Shown here piece after piece: positions 1 to 9,963 of a stretch of 64,000 bases of DNA. Both the position numbers and the translations under genes were made by a program. Under the pieces are notes generated by a model. That model was not told the origin of the DNA. It worked only from the letters and a program-made list of their open reading frames with translations, and did no database searches. How positions within the stretch are numbered: the first letter of the stretch is position 1; each line of letters starts with the position of its first letter. Source of the stretch: Sipunculus nudus (Eukaryota > Annelida > Sipuncula > Golfingiida > Sipunculidae). The stretch covers positions 707,973-771,972 of the forward strand of contig JAPPUL010000073.1 in assembly GCA_026874595.1 (NCBI GenBank), written 5' to 3'.

Positions 1-1
1 A

Positions 2-2176
2 CCTTGTGCTTACAACCCTAAACCACTTGCTGATTTTATTGACGTTTTCTTGCTCGGTGAGGCTGAAGAGGGTATTGTTACTTTTGCAAACAAAATTATA
101 ATGCATAAACAAATGAATAGCAAAAAAGAGGATGTTTTAAAAGACTTGGCTGAACTTGATTTTTTATACGTGCCTGCCTTTTCTAAAGACAAATACATTA
201 GAAAGCTAACAGTCGAAAATATAAATACTAGCAACTACCCGACAAAACCTCCTATTGCAAATACACAGGCGACGCAGGATAATGGCGTTATAGAGGTTGC
301 ACGCGGGTGTACTGTCGGATGTAGGTTTTGTCAGGCTGGTAACATTTATAGACCACTACGTGAACGCTCTATCGACAACATTCTAGAACTTGCTAAGACC
401 ATTATTAAAAATACAGGATATAAAAGTATCTCGTTGCTTTCACTTAGCATAGCCGATTATACAAACTTAAGTGCCCTTATTGATAGACTCAATGAACGTT
501 TTAGCGATAGGCATATATCCTTTTCATTCCCCTCTCTTAGGATAGATGCTTTTAGCTTACAAAATGCTTTGAAAATAAAGAAAGTACGAAAGACTGCTCT
601 TACATTTGCGGTTGAGGCGGGGAGTGAATATATTAGAAACGTTATAAATAAAATTGTAAGCGAGGAGAAGCTTTTTGAAATAGTAAAAGAAGTAACAAAT
701 CTTGGATGGAGGCATATAAAGCTATATTTCATGTTGGGCTTTCCGCTTTCTGAGGATTGTGAAAACAAGGAAGAGGATGAGATAATAAATTTAGTTAAAA
801 AGCTCCTTACTATAAATAACAAATTGAACATCTCGGTATCAGTTGGAACTTTTGTGCCAAAGTCTCATACACCGTTTGAACGGGCTCCTCAGATTACTAG
901 GGAAGAGGCTTTTGAAAAGATACAAAAGATTAGAATGTCATTAAAAAGCAAAAGGGTAAAACTTAAGACGCACTCGCCTGATATGAGTTTCGTAGAAGGT
1001 CTTATAGCGCGTGGTGATGAGCGTATTGGGCAATTAATATATAAAGCATACGAAAAAGGTAGTCGTTTTGATGGTTGGGGTGAGGAGTTTAAAATAGATA
1101 ACTGGCTTGAGGCAATTAAGGAGCTTGAAGTTGATATAGATTATGCACTATTTAATGTTAGAGAGGATCGTGAGTTACCATGGAGCAGAATAAATTCTCT
1201 TGTAACAACTAAGTTTTTGAAGAAGGAAGAAGAACTAAGTTTGCAAGGAGTGCCAACACCTGATTGTAGAGACAAATGCATAGAGTTTTGTGGTGTTTGC
1301 CATAAACCTTTACATCACAGTCTAAATGATTCTAATAAGGATTCTAATAATGAAAATATAGACAACCTAGGAGAAGCTGAATATTTAGACAATCTCAAGA
1401 GCCTTGACAGAAGAGATATAGGCAGAAGAGATATAGAAGATCTAAGCTCAAAAGAGGCAGCAGAATACACAGTTATAATAAATTATACAAAACTTGGCCT
1501 TATGAAATACTTGTCACACATAGACATGTTTAATATGTTCCAGAAGGCTTTTCTTAGAGCAGGCATACCGATAACATTCTCAAATGGGTTTAACCCTATT
1601 CCTAAAATAGACATATCAAATCCGCTTGCCCTTGGAATCGAGAGTAATGATGAGTATATGCAGATAAAGCTAACTTGTTATATGCCAGCTACAAAGCTTA
1701 AGGAACAGTTAAATAAAGAGCTTATAGATGACTTTGTTTTCGTAAAAGCAATATATATTACAGACAAAGCAGTTCCAAAGATAAATAAGCTTGTAAAGGC
1801 TTGTGAATATGAACTTAGTCTCCCTTATGAGACAAATGGTCAAGAAATGAGAGTAATAAGGGATAATATGCTAAAGCTACAAGGGCTTGAATATATAAAG
1901 AGTTATCGTAAGGATAAGAGTTTAAAAAGCGCTCTTGAGCATATAAGTCTTAAGGAGAATAAGTTAACAATCATTTTGAATACAGATCCTTTACTTGCAA
2001 AGCTTTTTGATTATCTTAATATAGTCACAGGACTTGAGAAAGAAGAGCTAATAGGACATGGTATAAGACGGGTTAGACAATATGGCTCTTATGAGGAAGA
2101 TAAAAGCCCAATAGATGAATTAAATCTTAATTATAATACTAAATCAGAACGTAATAAAGCATTAAAGTTTAATTAA
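2..2176 (+). CDS. Radical SAM protein with C-terminal DUF2344 domain (5' partial)
   Basis: The reading frame is open to the left edge, so the gene starts before the window; the first TTG/ATG-like codon at 50 is internal, because the residues encoded at 2-49 continue the family's domain ahead of the radical SAM core. The 4Fe-4S motif CxxxCxxC (CTVGCRFC) lies at about nt 308-331, followed by a TIM-barrel-like core to about nt 1200. From about nt 1460 a second domain begins (YTKLGLMKYLSHIDMF) that matches the DUF2344 type often fused to such proteins. An Asp/Asn-rich linker joins the two. The family is linked to RNA or tRNA modification only by context and its substrate is unknown. It runs in the same direction as ileS, 94 bp downstream. 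Confidence 0.85.
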   Translation, partial: PCAYNPKPLADFIDVFLLGEAEEGIVTFANKIIMHKQMNSKKEDVLKDLAELDFLYVPAFSKDKYIRKLTVENINTSNYPTKPPIANTQATQDNGVIEVARGCTVGCRFCQAGNIYRPLRERSIDNILELAKTIIKNTGYKSISLLSLSIADYTNLSALIDRLNERFSDRHISFSFPSLRIDAFSLQNALKIKKVRKTALTFAVEAGSEYIRNVINKIVSEEKLFEIVKEVTNLGWRHIKLYFMLGFPLSEDCENKEEDEIINLVKKLLTINNKLNISVSVGTFVPKSHTPFERAPQITREEAFEKIQKIRMSLKSKRVKLKTHSPDMSFVEGLIARGDERIGQLIYKAYEKGSRFDGWGEEFKIDNWLEAIKELEVDIDYALFNVREDRELPWSRINSLVTTKFLKKEEELSLQGVPTPDCRDKCIEFCGVCHKPLHHSLNDSNKDSNNENIDNLGEAEYLDNLKSLDRRDIGRRDIEDLSSKEAAEYTVIINYTKLGLMKYLSHIDMFNMFQKAFLRAGIPITFSNGFNPIPKIDISNPLALGIESNDEYMQIKLTCYMPATKLKEQLNKELIDDFVFVKAIYITDKAVPKINKLVKACEYELSLPYETNGQEMRVIRDNMLKLQGLEYIKSYRKDKSLKSALEHISLKENKLTIILNTDPLLAKLFDYLNIVTGLEKEELIGHGIRRVRQYGSYEEDKSPIDELNLNYNTKSERNKALKFN

Positions 2177-2270
2177 GCGTCTAAAAAGGTATAAGATTAC
2201 TTTCTTTTCTTTATAAGCTATGTTATAAGGCATACATTAATAAATAAGTTATGATAAAAGAAGAAGTTAA

Positions 2271-5200
2271 ATGTATAAAGAGGTAAATAAAAAGTCTTTT
2301 CCAAAGATAGAAGAAGATATTTTAAGTTTCTGGGAAACTGAGGGACTTGATGCTAAGCACTTAACAAAGGGAGGAAAAGAGTATGTGTTTTACGACGGTC
2401 CTCCTGGGACAAATGGCTCACCACATATAGGTCATATGCTTCAAAGTGCCTTAAAGGATCTTTGGCCTAGATACAAAACTATGCAAGGTTATAAAGTCGT
2501 ACGAAAAGCCGGATGGGATACACATGGTCTTCCCATAGAGCTTGCAGCTGAGAAAGAACTTGGACTATCATCAAAAAAAGATATTGAGGCTTATGGGCTA
2601 AATAAGTTTATAGAACACTGCAAAAAGACGGTATATAAATATAAAGGAGAATGGATAGAGGCTATAAAACGTATAGGACGTGTACTTGACTTTGAAGATG
2701 AATATGCAACCTTAACAAACGACTTTATACAAAGTGATTGGTGGGTACTAAAGGAAGCCTGGGATAGAGAGTTATTATATAAAGGGTATAAAGTACTTGC
2801 CTATTGTCCGCGTCTTGGGACCTCGCTATCGAATCATGAGGTTGCACTTGGGTATCAAGAAGTTACTGACATCTCGGTATATGCTAAATTTGCTATAAAA
2901 GAACAAAGGAACACCTATTTTATAGCCTGGACAACAACGCTTTGGACTTTAATAGGAAATGTAGCACTTGCACTTGGAGAAAACATAAGCTACGTAAAGG
3001 TTAATGTTTCTGATGAGTATTATATTCTCTCAGAAGATAGTTTAGCAAAAATAAAAGATAAAGGTCTTATAAAGGATTTTAAAGTAGTTGAGAAGTTTAT
3101 AGGTAAAGAGCTTGCAGGTCTTTCATATATCCCGCTTTGGGATTATTTTGAAGGTATTGAAGGTAAAAAACATTATACAATAATAGATGACTACGTAACC
3201 ACAGAAGAGGGTTCTGGTATAGTACATCTTGCATTGTACGGAGAAGATGATTATAGATTAATAAAGGCAAATAACCTACCATTTGTCCAACACGTGGATG
3301 AGACAGGTCGATTCATAAAGGAATGTAGAGATTACAAAGGTCGGATGTTTGACGATGAAAAGCTTTCTGTAGACATAATAAAGGACCTTGCTGACAAAAA
3401 CTTAATACTTGCCAAAGAGAAAATAACCCATAACTATCCATTTAACTATCGTACGGGAACTCGTTTAATGTACTTTGCAAAGTCGTCATGGTTTTTGAAG
3501 ACGACGGAATACAAAGACAAAATGATATCAGCAAACGAAAAGATAAACTGGTACCCGTCTCATATACGTGATGGCCGATTTGGCAGATGGCTTTTTAATA
3601 ACGTAGATTGGGCGATATCACGTGATCGGTATTGGGGGTCTCCGATTCCGATATGGAACTGTCTAAGTTGTAAAGAAGCGATTCTAATAAGCTCAATAGA
3701 CCAGTTAAACAAATACACCAAAGAGCATATTGACAAAGACTTTGATTTACACATACCATACATCGACGAGCTTAAGCTTTACTGTCCAAAGTGTTCGAAT
3801 ATAATGAAGCGCGAATCAGGAGTTTTGGACTGCTGGTTTAACTCCGGGGTAGTACCATGGGGCCAAATAGGATATCCAAGTAAGGCAGGGTCAAAAGAGG
3901 CTATTAAGCACCTTTACCCGGCTGAGTTCATATGTGAGGGAATAGATCAAACACGCGGTTGGTTTTATGCTCTACTTGCAATATCGGCTTTAATAAATGG
4001 TGATTCTAGTTACCAAAATGTAATCTGCACAGAGTTGGTCCTGGATAAAGAAGGTAACAAGATGAGCAAGTCTAAAGGCAACACAGTAGATCCAAACGAG
4101 ATGTTTAATAAATATGGTGCTGATGCGATGAGATGGTTTTTCCTAAATACGAAGCCGGGCAATCCGTTAAGGTTCTCAGAAGATAGCATAAAGGAAAGCA
4201 TAAAAGACATAATCTTGCCGTTATGGAATATATATAGTTTTTACGTAACGTACGCAAAGATAGACAAATACGTTGGCAGGGGTGAGATTTCAGGAGAACT
4301 TGAGAATGATTTAGACAAATGGATATTGTCAGAAAATGCAAAGCTAATAAAGGAAGTAGGAAGCTGCTTAGATAGATACGACCCGGCGGGTGCCACTAAT
4401 GTTATAACAAATTATATAGACAAACTTTCTAACTGGTATATAAGACGTAGTCGGCGGCGCTTTTGGAAATCGCAGCAAGATAGGAATAAACAAGATGCAT
4501 ACAACACGCTATACAAAGTAATTGTAGATCTAATTAAAGTACTTGCGCCTTTTATGCCTTTCATAACAGAAGAGATATATCAAAACGTAGTACGTAGTGT
4601 GGACACGGAAAGCCAGATAAGTATTCATCTTTGTAAGTATCCCATTGCTGACGAAAGTGCTTGCGACAACGAAATAGAACATAGGATGAATCTAATTCGG
4701 AGGGTGGTATCTCATGGGAGAGCGCTTCGTAATAAACATCAAATAAAGATAAGACAGCCGTTAAAAAAGCTTATAGTAGTAGTAGAGCAAGCAAAAGACA
4801 AAGAAATAATATACAGTATGAATGAAGAGATAAAAGAGGAGATAAATGTAAAAGGACTAGAGTTTAAAGCTAATCAGGATGATCTTCTTGAGTATGTTAT
4901 TAAACCGAATTTGAAGTTGCTTGGAAAAAGGTTTGGCAAAGATTTGCAAAGTATAATAAAGCAGCTTACAAATATAAGCCCAGAGAGGGCTAATGGTCAA
5001 AATGACAGTTTAGAAATAAAGCTTAGACTAAATGGAAAAGAAGTAGTTTTGGGGGGGGATGAATTAATTATAGAGAAGAAAGCAAAGGCAGGACTTTTAA
5101 TAGAGGTCTCGGATGAGTTAACTATTGTGCTTGATACCAATTTGAATGATGAGCTTGTAAAAGAAGGTCTTGCACGTGAGTTTGTAAATAAAGTACAGAA

Positions 5201-5423
5201 CATGAGAAAAGAGAATGAGCTTGAAGTGCTTGACAAGATAAATATAAATTTCTATGCCAGTGAAGCTATATTGCAAAAGTCAATTTTAGAATACGAAGAC
5301 TACATAAAGAATGAGACATTGGCCGAGCGAATAAGCTTTAATAAAGACAAGCTTTGTGGTGAGTCTAATAAAGAATGGGATTTAAATAACGTTAAGACAA
5401 AGATATCGATAATAAAGATTTAA
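2271..5423 (+). CDS. ileS: Isoleucyl-tRNA synthetase
   Basis: Charges tRNA-Ile with isoleucine in the cytoplasm. The 1050-residue protein has the class I signature HIGH at residues 52-55 and KMSKS at about 597-601, the editing insertion between them, and two Cys-pair zinc-like motifs (WNCLSC and YCPKCS). Its length and the GxPHIGH context place it with the long, eukaryote-like IleS type, which in other bacteria tolerates mupirocin; that property is inferred. The ATG follows a purine-rich AAGAAG stretch. gltX lies 70 bp downstream on the same strand. tRNA-Ile(GAT) is at 37.1 kb. Confidence 0.97.
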   Translation: MYKEVNKKSFPKIEEDILSFWETEGLDAKHLTKGGKEYVFYDGPPGTNGSPHIGHMLQSALKDLWPRYKTMQGYKVVRKAGWDTHGLPIELAAEKELGLSSKKDIEAYGLNKFIEHCKKTVYKYKGEWIEAIKRIGRVLDFEDEYATLTNDFIQSDWWVLKEAWDRELLYKGYKVLAYCPRLGTSLSNHEVALGYQEVTDISVYAKFAIKEQRNTYFIAWTTTLWTLIGNVALALGENISYVKVNVSDEYYILSEDSLAKIKDKGLIKDFKVVEKFIGKELAGLSYIPLWDYFEGIEGKKHYTIIDDYVTTEEGSGIVHLALYGEDDYRLIKANNLPFVQHVDETGRFIKECRDYKGRMFDDEKLSVDIIKDLADKNLILAKEKITHNYPFNYRTGTRLMYFAKSSWFLKTTEYKDKMISANEKINWYPSHIRDGRFGRWLFNNVDWAISRDRYWGSPIPIWNCLSCKEAILISSIDQLNKYTKEHIDKDFDLHIPYIDELKLYCPKCSNIMKRESGVLDCWFNSGVVPWGQIGYPSKAGSKEAIKHLYPAEFICEGIDQTRGWFYALLAISALINGDSSYQNVICTELVLDKEGNKMSKSKGNTVDPNEMFNKYGADAMRWFFLNTKPGNPLRFSEDSIKESIKDIILPLWNIYSFYVTYAKIDKYVGRGEISGELENDLDKWILSENAKLIKEVGSCLDRYDPAGATNVITNYIDKLSNWYIRRSRRRFWKSQQDRNKQDAYNTLYKVIVDLIKVLAPFMPFITEEIYQNVVRSVDTESQISIHLCKYPIADESACDNEIEHRMNLIRRVVSHGRALRNKHQIKIRQPLKKLIVVVEQAKDKEIIYSMNEEIKEEINVKGLEFKANQDDLLEYVIKPNLKLLGKRFGKDLQSIIKQLTNISPERANGQNDSLEIKLRLNGKEVVLGGDELIIEKKAKAGLLIEVSDELTIVLDTNLNDELVKEGLAREFVNKVQNMRKENELEVLDKININFYASEAILQKSILEYEDYIKNETLAERISFNKDKLCGESNKEWDLNNVKTKISIIKI

Positions 5424-5428
5424 CATTT

Positions 5429-5458
5429 AGATATTAAATATCTAGATATTAAATATTT
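5429..5458. repeat. Two head-to-tail 15-bp near-palindromes
   Basis: Copy 1 is AGATATTAAATATCT (5429-5443) and copy 2 differs only near its end (5444-5458). Each copy folds back on itself. They fill the gap between ileS and gltX. They could be a weak hairpin or a protein site; no function is shown. Confidence 0.5.
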
Positions 5459-5493
5459 AAAGAATATAAGAAAATGGAGTTATAAGAAAGGAA

Positions 5494-6837
5494 GTGACTC
5501 GCGTCAGGTTTGCACCCTCGCCAACAGGTGATATTCATATAGGCAATGTACGAGCGGCATTATTTAATTATATGTTTGCCAAAAAAGAGAATGGTCGTTT
5601 AGTGCTACGTATAGAAGATACAGACGAAGCCCGCAATACAAAAGGTTCAATAGAGGGAATAATAGCTGATTTAAGGTGGCTTGGAATAGAATTTGACGAA
5701 GGCCCTGGGATAGGGGGCGATTATGGCCCATATAAGCAAAGTGAAAGATTAGACATATATAAAAGTTATGCTCAAAAGCTACTAGATGAGGGAAAGGCAG
5801 TAAAAGACTATTCACACTTAAAAGAGAATGACAAACAAATAGAAGGACTTGACTTTGCAAAAGATTATGCTATAAGGCTTAAAACGAATAACGAAGTGGT
5901 TAAGTTCAATGATATAGTATTTGGTAACATAAGCAAGGAAGTTGAAGATTTTATAATAATGAAGTCTAATGAAGTCCCAACATATCATTTTGCTGTAGTT
6001 ATAGACGATTATCTAATGAAAATAACTCATGTAATACGTGGGCAAGATCATTTAGGGAATACCGCAAAACACGTATACATAGCAAAAGCCCTTGGCATAA
6101 AACCCCCTCAATATGCTCATTTCTCGCTAACACATGGCCTTAGTAAACGAGATAAAAGTAAAAGCATACGTTTTTTAAAAGAGAAAGGGTATCTGCCAGA
6201 GGCAATAACAAATATGGCGATGTTGTTAGGCTGGGCTCCTAAAGATGGTAAAGAGAAATTTAATATAAACTCTATATATAATGAATTTAACTTAGAAGAG
6301 CTAACAAAAGTAAACAGCATTTTTGATGAGGATAAGTTTAACTGGCTTGCTGCCTTATATATTAGAGAAACTGATATAGATAAGCTTAAAACACTATGCT
6401 ATCCATATTTAATAAAAGCTGGATACCAAAAAGAGAAGCACAATGAAGATTATATTAAAAAAGTCCTAGCCTCTGTAAAGGACTATCTAACATCCCTCTC
6501 AGATATAAATAAACATATACACTTCTTTTTCAAGGAACCTGTCTATGATAAAGACATAGTAAAGGCTAATATAAATTGGGACCAGGCAAAAGTAGTTCTT
6601 GGAAAACTTAATACAAAATTACAGCAAGAAAATAACTCATTACTTAACGATATTAAATCTAAAGCGATTCTAAAGGACTTAGGCAAGGAAACGAATATAA
6701 AAGGAAAAGCTCTTTTTATGCCTATAAGACTTGCCTTAACGGGAGAAGTACATGGGCCAGAACTTTATCAAATATTAGCGACCTTAGACCCAAAGCAATC
6801 TATAAAACGTATAAACACTTTTCTTAACATCTTGTAA
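5494..6837 (+). CDS. gltX: Glutamyl-tRNA synthetase
   Basis: Attaches glutamate to tRNA-Glu, and possibly also to tRNA-Gln in organisms that use the amidotransferase route. The GTG start at 5494 is preceded by AAAGGAAG. The N-terminus RFAPSPTGDIHIGN is the class I HIGH region with N in the last position. The KMSKS-equivalent loop at about residues 217-224 reads SKRDKSKS, where most bacterial GluRS have a glycine-containing SKRHG-like loop. At 447 residues it is slightly shorter than usual. It ends against valS, which runs toward it, with 9 bp between stop codons. Confidence 0.95.
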   Translation: MTRVRFAPSPTGDIHIGNVRAALFNYMFAKKENGRLVLRIEDTDEARNTKGSIEGIIADLRWLGIEFDEGPGIGGDYGPYKQSERLDIYKSYAQKLLDEGKAVKDYSHLKENDKQIEGLDFAKDYAIRLKTNNEVVKFNDIVFGNISKEVEDFIIMKSNEVPTYHFAVVIDDYLMKITHVIRGQDHLGNTAKHVYIAKALGIKPPQYAHFSLTHGLSKRDKSKSIRFLKEKGYLPEAITNMAMLLGWAPKDGKEKFNINSIYNEFNLEELTKVNSIFDEDKFNWLAALYIRETDIDKLKTLCYPYLIKAGYQKEKHNEDYIKKVLASVKDYLTSLSDINKHIHFFFKEPVYDKDIVKANINWDQAKVVLGKLNTKLQQENNSLLNDIKSKAILKDLGKETNIKGKALFMPIRLALTGEVHGPELYQILATLDPKQSIKRINTFLNIL

Positions 6838-6870
6838 CTTAGCATTTTAATTAACAAAAAACGCTAAGTT
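6836..6870. terminator. Inverted repeat between convergent gltX and valS
   Basis: The 8-bp arms AACTTAGC (6836-6843) and GCTAAGTT (6863-6870) flank an A/T-rich loop and overlap both gene ends. The position suits a shared bidirectional terminator, although the stem is AT-rich and the T-tracts are broken. Confidence 0.45.
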
Positions 6871-9579
6871 CTTGTTTAGCTTATTAAGCTTTTGCTGTGC
6901 TTCTAAAAGCTTTGCTTGCTCCTTTGCAACTACTTCATCTTGAGCCTTCTTTAAAAAGGATTCATTATCAAGACGTTTTTTACTTCTAGACATATCCTCT
7001 TGTACCCTAACAATCGCTTTCTCTATTCTACTCTTCTCTTTTTTAATGTCTATAACTCCTCCTACAAGCGGTACATAAACTTCAAGTTCTGGCTGCAATA
7101 TCGCATTAGCAGTGTTTATGTCTAGTTTATATTCTCCCACTATACTTATACTTTTAAGCCGTGCCAAGTTTAAGATATAATATTCATGCTTATTTATAAG
7201 ACTAATTACTTTCTTATCTTTACTCCTTATTATAACTTCAAGAGGCAGCCCTGAACTTATATTTAGTTCTCCTCTTATGTTTCTTATCGTGTAGATTATA
7301 TCTTTTAATAGCCCAACACCATATTCTGACTCCGGATATATAAATTCTTTGTTCGCTATAGGATATTGGGCTTTTAGTATACTTTGTTTTTCTAAAGGCA
7401 ATGATACTATTCCCGGTAATCTATGCCATATCTCCTCTGTTATAAAGGGCATTAGCGGATGTAAGAGCTTTAATACTGTCCCAAGCACGTACAACAATAC
7501 CGAATTAATTGCCTCCTTCCTCTCTTCAGAGGATGTACTCTTGCTTTCCTTATATAAATCAACTTTCGAAAACTCTATGTACCAATCACAAAAATCATGC
7601 CATACAAAATCATATAAACTATAACTTACATCGTTAAATTGAAACTCCTCAAGCTTCCTAACCACTCTATCTATTGTTCCTTGCAACTTCGTTAATATCC
7701 ATTTGTCTATTAGTGTTAGATGCGTTTCTATTAACGAGGTTGTAAAGTTGTCTTTTAGATTACTTAATATATAGTTTGAGGCGTTCCATAGCTTATTGGC
7801 AAAGCGGCTACCTTTTAAAAAATCATTTTGCTTCTTGTCAAAACCTACTCGTATATTTTGTCCTATCGGGGCTAGGCTTACTAAGGTGAATCTTAGGGCA
7901 TCTGCTCCATGTTCCTCTATTACATCTAATGGATCTATCCCATTCCCAAGAGATTTGCTCATCTTTCGACCATATTTATCAAGCACTGTAGAATGTAAAT
8001 ATACTTTGCTAAATGGAACTTCTCCTACAAAATGTAAGCCTGACATTATCATCCGAGCCACCCAGAAGAATAATATCTCCGGCGCCGTTGATAACACATC
8101 TGTTGGATAATAATATTTTATATCTTTTAATACATCCTCATCCTCCGATGGCCAACCCAGTGTCGAAAACGGCCACAACCACGACGAAAACCATGTGTCA
8201 AGTACATCCTCATCTTGCTTTAACTCCCTACTACCACATTTGCATTCCTTGACTTCCTCACGACTTACAATTATATTGCCGCATGACATACATTTCCACA
8301 CAGGCACACGATGTCCCCACCATATCTGACGGCTTATACACCAATCTTCTATATTTTTAAGCCAATGTTTATATACCTTACTCCATTTAGATGGATAGAA
8401 CTCTACCATGCCTTTCTCTGACGCATCCAACGCCTTTGTCGCTAACACTTGCATCTTTACAAACCATTGATCTGATAAATATGGCTCTATTACTGTCTGG
8501 CACCGGTAACAATGCCCAACACTATGTTTATACTCCTCCACCTCAAGCAAAAGTCCGCCCGCCTTAAGGTCCTCTACTAGCCTCTTTCTACATTCAAATC
8601 TATCCAAACCTACATAACGCTCTCCTGCCTCCTCGTTCATTTTACCATCTGCTCTCATTACATTAACCTGGGCAAGTCCATGTCTTTTCCCTACTTGAAA
8701 GTCATTAGGATCGTGTGCTGGCGTTATCTTTACTACCCCACTCCCAAAATCTAATCTCGCATATTCATCTCCTACTATCGGAATCTCCCTATTTTGTAAC
8801 GGCAATAGCACCTTCTTCCCTATCAAATCTCTATACCTTTCGTCTTTTGGGTTTACTGCAACCCCTGTATCTCCTAATAACGTCTCTGGGCGCGTCGTTG
8901 CTACTCTAAGATACCTCCTCTCATCTCCTGCTAGTTTGTACTTTATATGATAAAAATATCCGTCAAGCTCTTTATGTTCAACCTCTTCCGTACTAAGCGC
9001 TGTCGTGCACCTTGGACACCAGTTTACTATGTATTTTCCCTTATAGATTAACCCTTCCTCATAAAGCCTTATGAATACCTCCTGCACCGCATTAGAAAGA
9101 CCTTCGTCCATGCTAAAACGACACCGCTCCCAGTCACATGCACATCCTAGCTTCTTAAGCTGCTCTATTATAACATTCCCATACTCCTCCCGCCACTCCC
9201 AAACACGATTTATAAACTCAGAACGGCTATAGTCATGACGACTTTTACCCTCGCTCCTAAGCGCCTTCTCTACTACGTTTTGAGTCGCTATCCCTGCATG
9301 ATCTGTTCCCGGTATCCACAACGCATTATAGCCGCTCATCTTCTTCCATCTTATCAATATATCTTGTATCGTATTGTTAAGACCATGTCCCATGTGTAAT
9401 CTTGAGGTTATATTCGGCGGCGGCATCACTGTTACATAAGGCTTCTTTCCCTCATCCACCTCACTCCTAAAGTAGCCGCCTTCAAGCCAATATTTATACC
9501 ATTTGTCTTCGTATCCTTTCGGATTGTACCTACTTCCCCATTCCTTTTCATCATTATGCTTGCTCACTTTGTTTTCCAC
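6847..9579 (-). CDS. valS: Valyl-tRNA synthetase
   Basis: Charges tRNA-Val. Visible features are PPPNITSRLHMGH (HIGH motif), the editing domain with TTRPET, Cys motifs around CPRC and CMSCG, KMSKS in GRKMSKSLGN, and a C-terminal coiled coil (IEKAIVRVQEDMSRSKKRL) typical of ValRS. The frame extends to a TTG at 9645, but that codon has no ribosome binding site and would add a Lys-rich tail. A GTG at 9579 has AAGGGG about 11 bases upstream and gives a family-like N-terminus, so I chose it. The upstream spacer on the same strand holds a possible structured leader and a 17-bp tandem repeat. Confidence 0.95.
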   Translation of the reverse strand: MENKVSKHNDEKEWGSRYNPKGYEDKWYKYWLEGGYFRSEVDEGKKPYVTVMPPPNITSRLHMGHGLNNTIQDILIRWKKMSGYNALWIPGTDHAGIATQNVVEKALRSEGKSRHDYSRSEFINRVWEWREEYGNVIIEQLKKLGCACDWERCRFSMDEGLSNAVQEVFIRLYEEGLIYKGKYIVNWCPRCTTALSTEEVEHKELDGYFYHIKYKLAGDERRYLRVATTRPETLLGDTGVAVNPKDERYRDLIGKKVLLPLQNREIPIVGDEYARLDFGSGVVKITPAHDPNDFQVGKRHGLAQVNVMRADGKMNEEAGERYVGLDRFECRKRLVEDLKAGGLLLEVEEYKHSVGHCYRCQTVIEPYLSDQWFVKMQVLATKALDASEKGMVEFYPSKWSKVYKHWLKNIEDWCISRQIWWGHRVPVWKCMSCGNIIVSREEVKECKCGSRELKQDEDVLDTWFSSWLWPFSTLGWPSEDEDVLKDIKYYYPTDVLSTAPEILFFWVARMIMSGLHFVGEVPFSKVYLHSTVLDKYGRKMSKSLGNGIDPLDVIEEHGADALRFTLVSLAPIGQNIRVGFDKKQNDFLKGSRFANKLWNASNYILSNLKDNFTTSLIETHLTLIDKWILTKLQGTIDRVVRKLEEFQFNDVSYSLYDFVWHDFCDWYIEFSKVDLYKESKSTSSEERKEAINSVLLYVLGTVLKLLHPLMPFITEEIWHRLPGIVSLPLEKQSILKAQYPIANKEFIYPESEYGVGLLKDIIYTIRNIRGELNISSGLPLEVIIRSKDKKVISLINKHEYYILNLARLKSISIVGEYKLDINTANAILQPELEVYVPLVGGVIDIKKEKSRIEKAIVRVQEDMSRSKKRLDNESFLKKAQDEVVAKEQAKLLEAQQKLNKLNKNLAFFVN

Positions 9580-9704
9580 AGTCTTGCTTGACCCCTTATA
9601 TTTGTACTTTATAAATTTATTCAGTGTCTTTTTTTGAAAATACAAATATAATAACTTTTTTTAATTATGATTATTTTTACTCTAAGACCTTAATTAGCAA
9701 CTTT

Positions 9705-9741
9705 ACCAGCTAGACCCGTTGAGTTGGGTTTTTTTGCTAGT
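9705..9741 (-). promoter_or_regulatory. Possible structured leader upstream of valS
   Basis: Read on the minus strand, ACTAGC (9741-9736) pairs with GCTGGT (9710-9705), with one G-T pair, and encloses a smaller ACCC/GGGT hairpin. A perfect CGCCT/AGGCG hairpin lies just before it (9751-9763). The folding fits minus-strand RNA better than plus. No T-box core or known riboswitch consensus is visible. Confidence 0.3.
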
Positions 9742-9825
9742 TTGAACTAACGCCTAAGAGGCGATTTTATTATAGATGGGTTTTTATTTATAGATGGGAT
9801 TTTATAAGTGAAGGCACAACGTTTT

Positions 9826-9943
9826 CATTATGCCTTCTTTTTCATTATGCCTTCTTTTTCATTATGCCTTCTTTTTCATTATGCCTTCTTTTTCTTATGC
9901 CTTCTTTTCATTATGCCTTCTTTTTCTTGTGCCTTCTTTTCTT
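9826..9943. repeat. 17-bp tandem repeat array
   Basis: About seven copies of CATTATGCCTTCTTTTT or close variants lie between flaA and valS. The first copy contains TGCCTTC (9831-9837), the right arm of a hairpin whose left arm GAAGGCA is at 9810-9816. The array therefore looks like repeated duplication of one arm of a terminator-like stem. The plus-strand frames through it are repetitive Ser/Phe/Leu peptides, not genes. Confidence 0.85.
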
Positions 9944-9963
9944 TTATATTATTATATCGTTTT

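Noticed and set aside
2180-2270. T-box leader before ileS, and likewise before valS, leuS and trpE
   Set aside because: The conserved T-box core was not found in any of these leaders.
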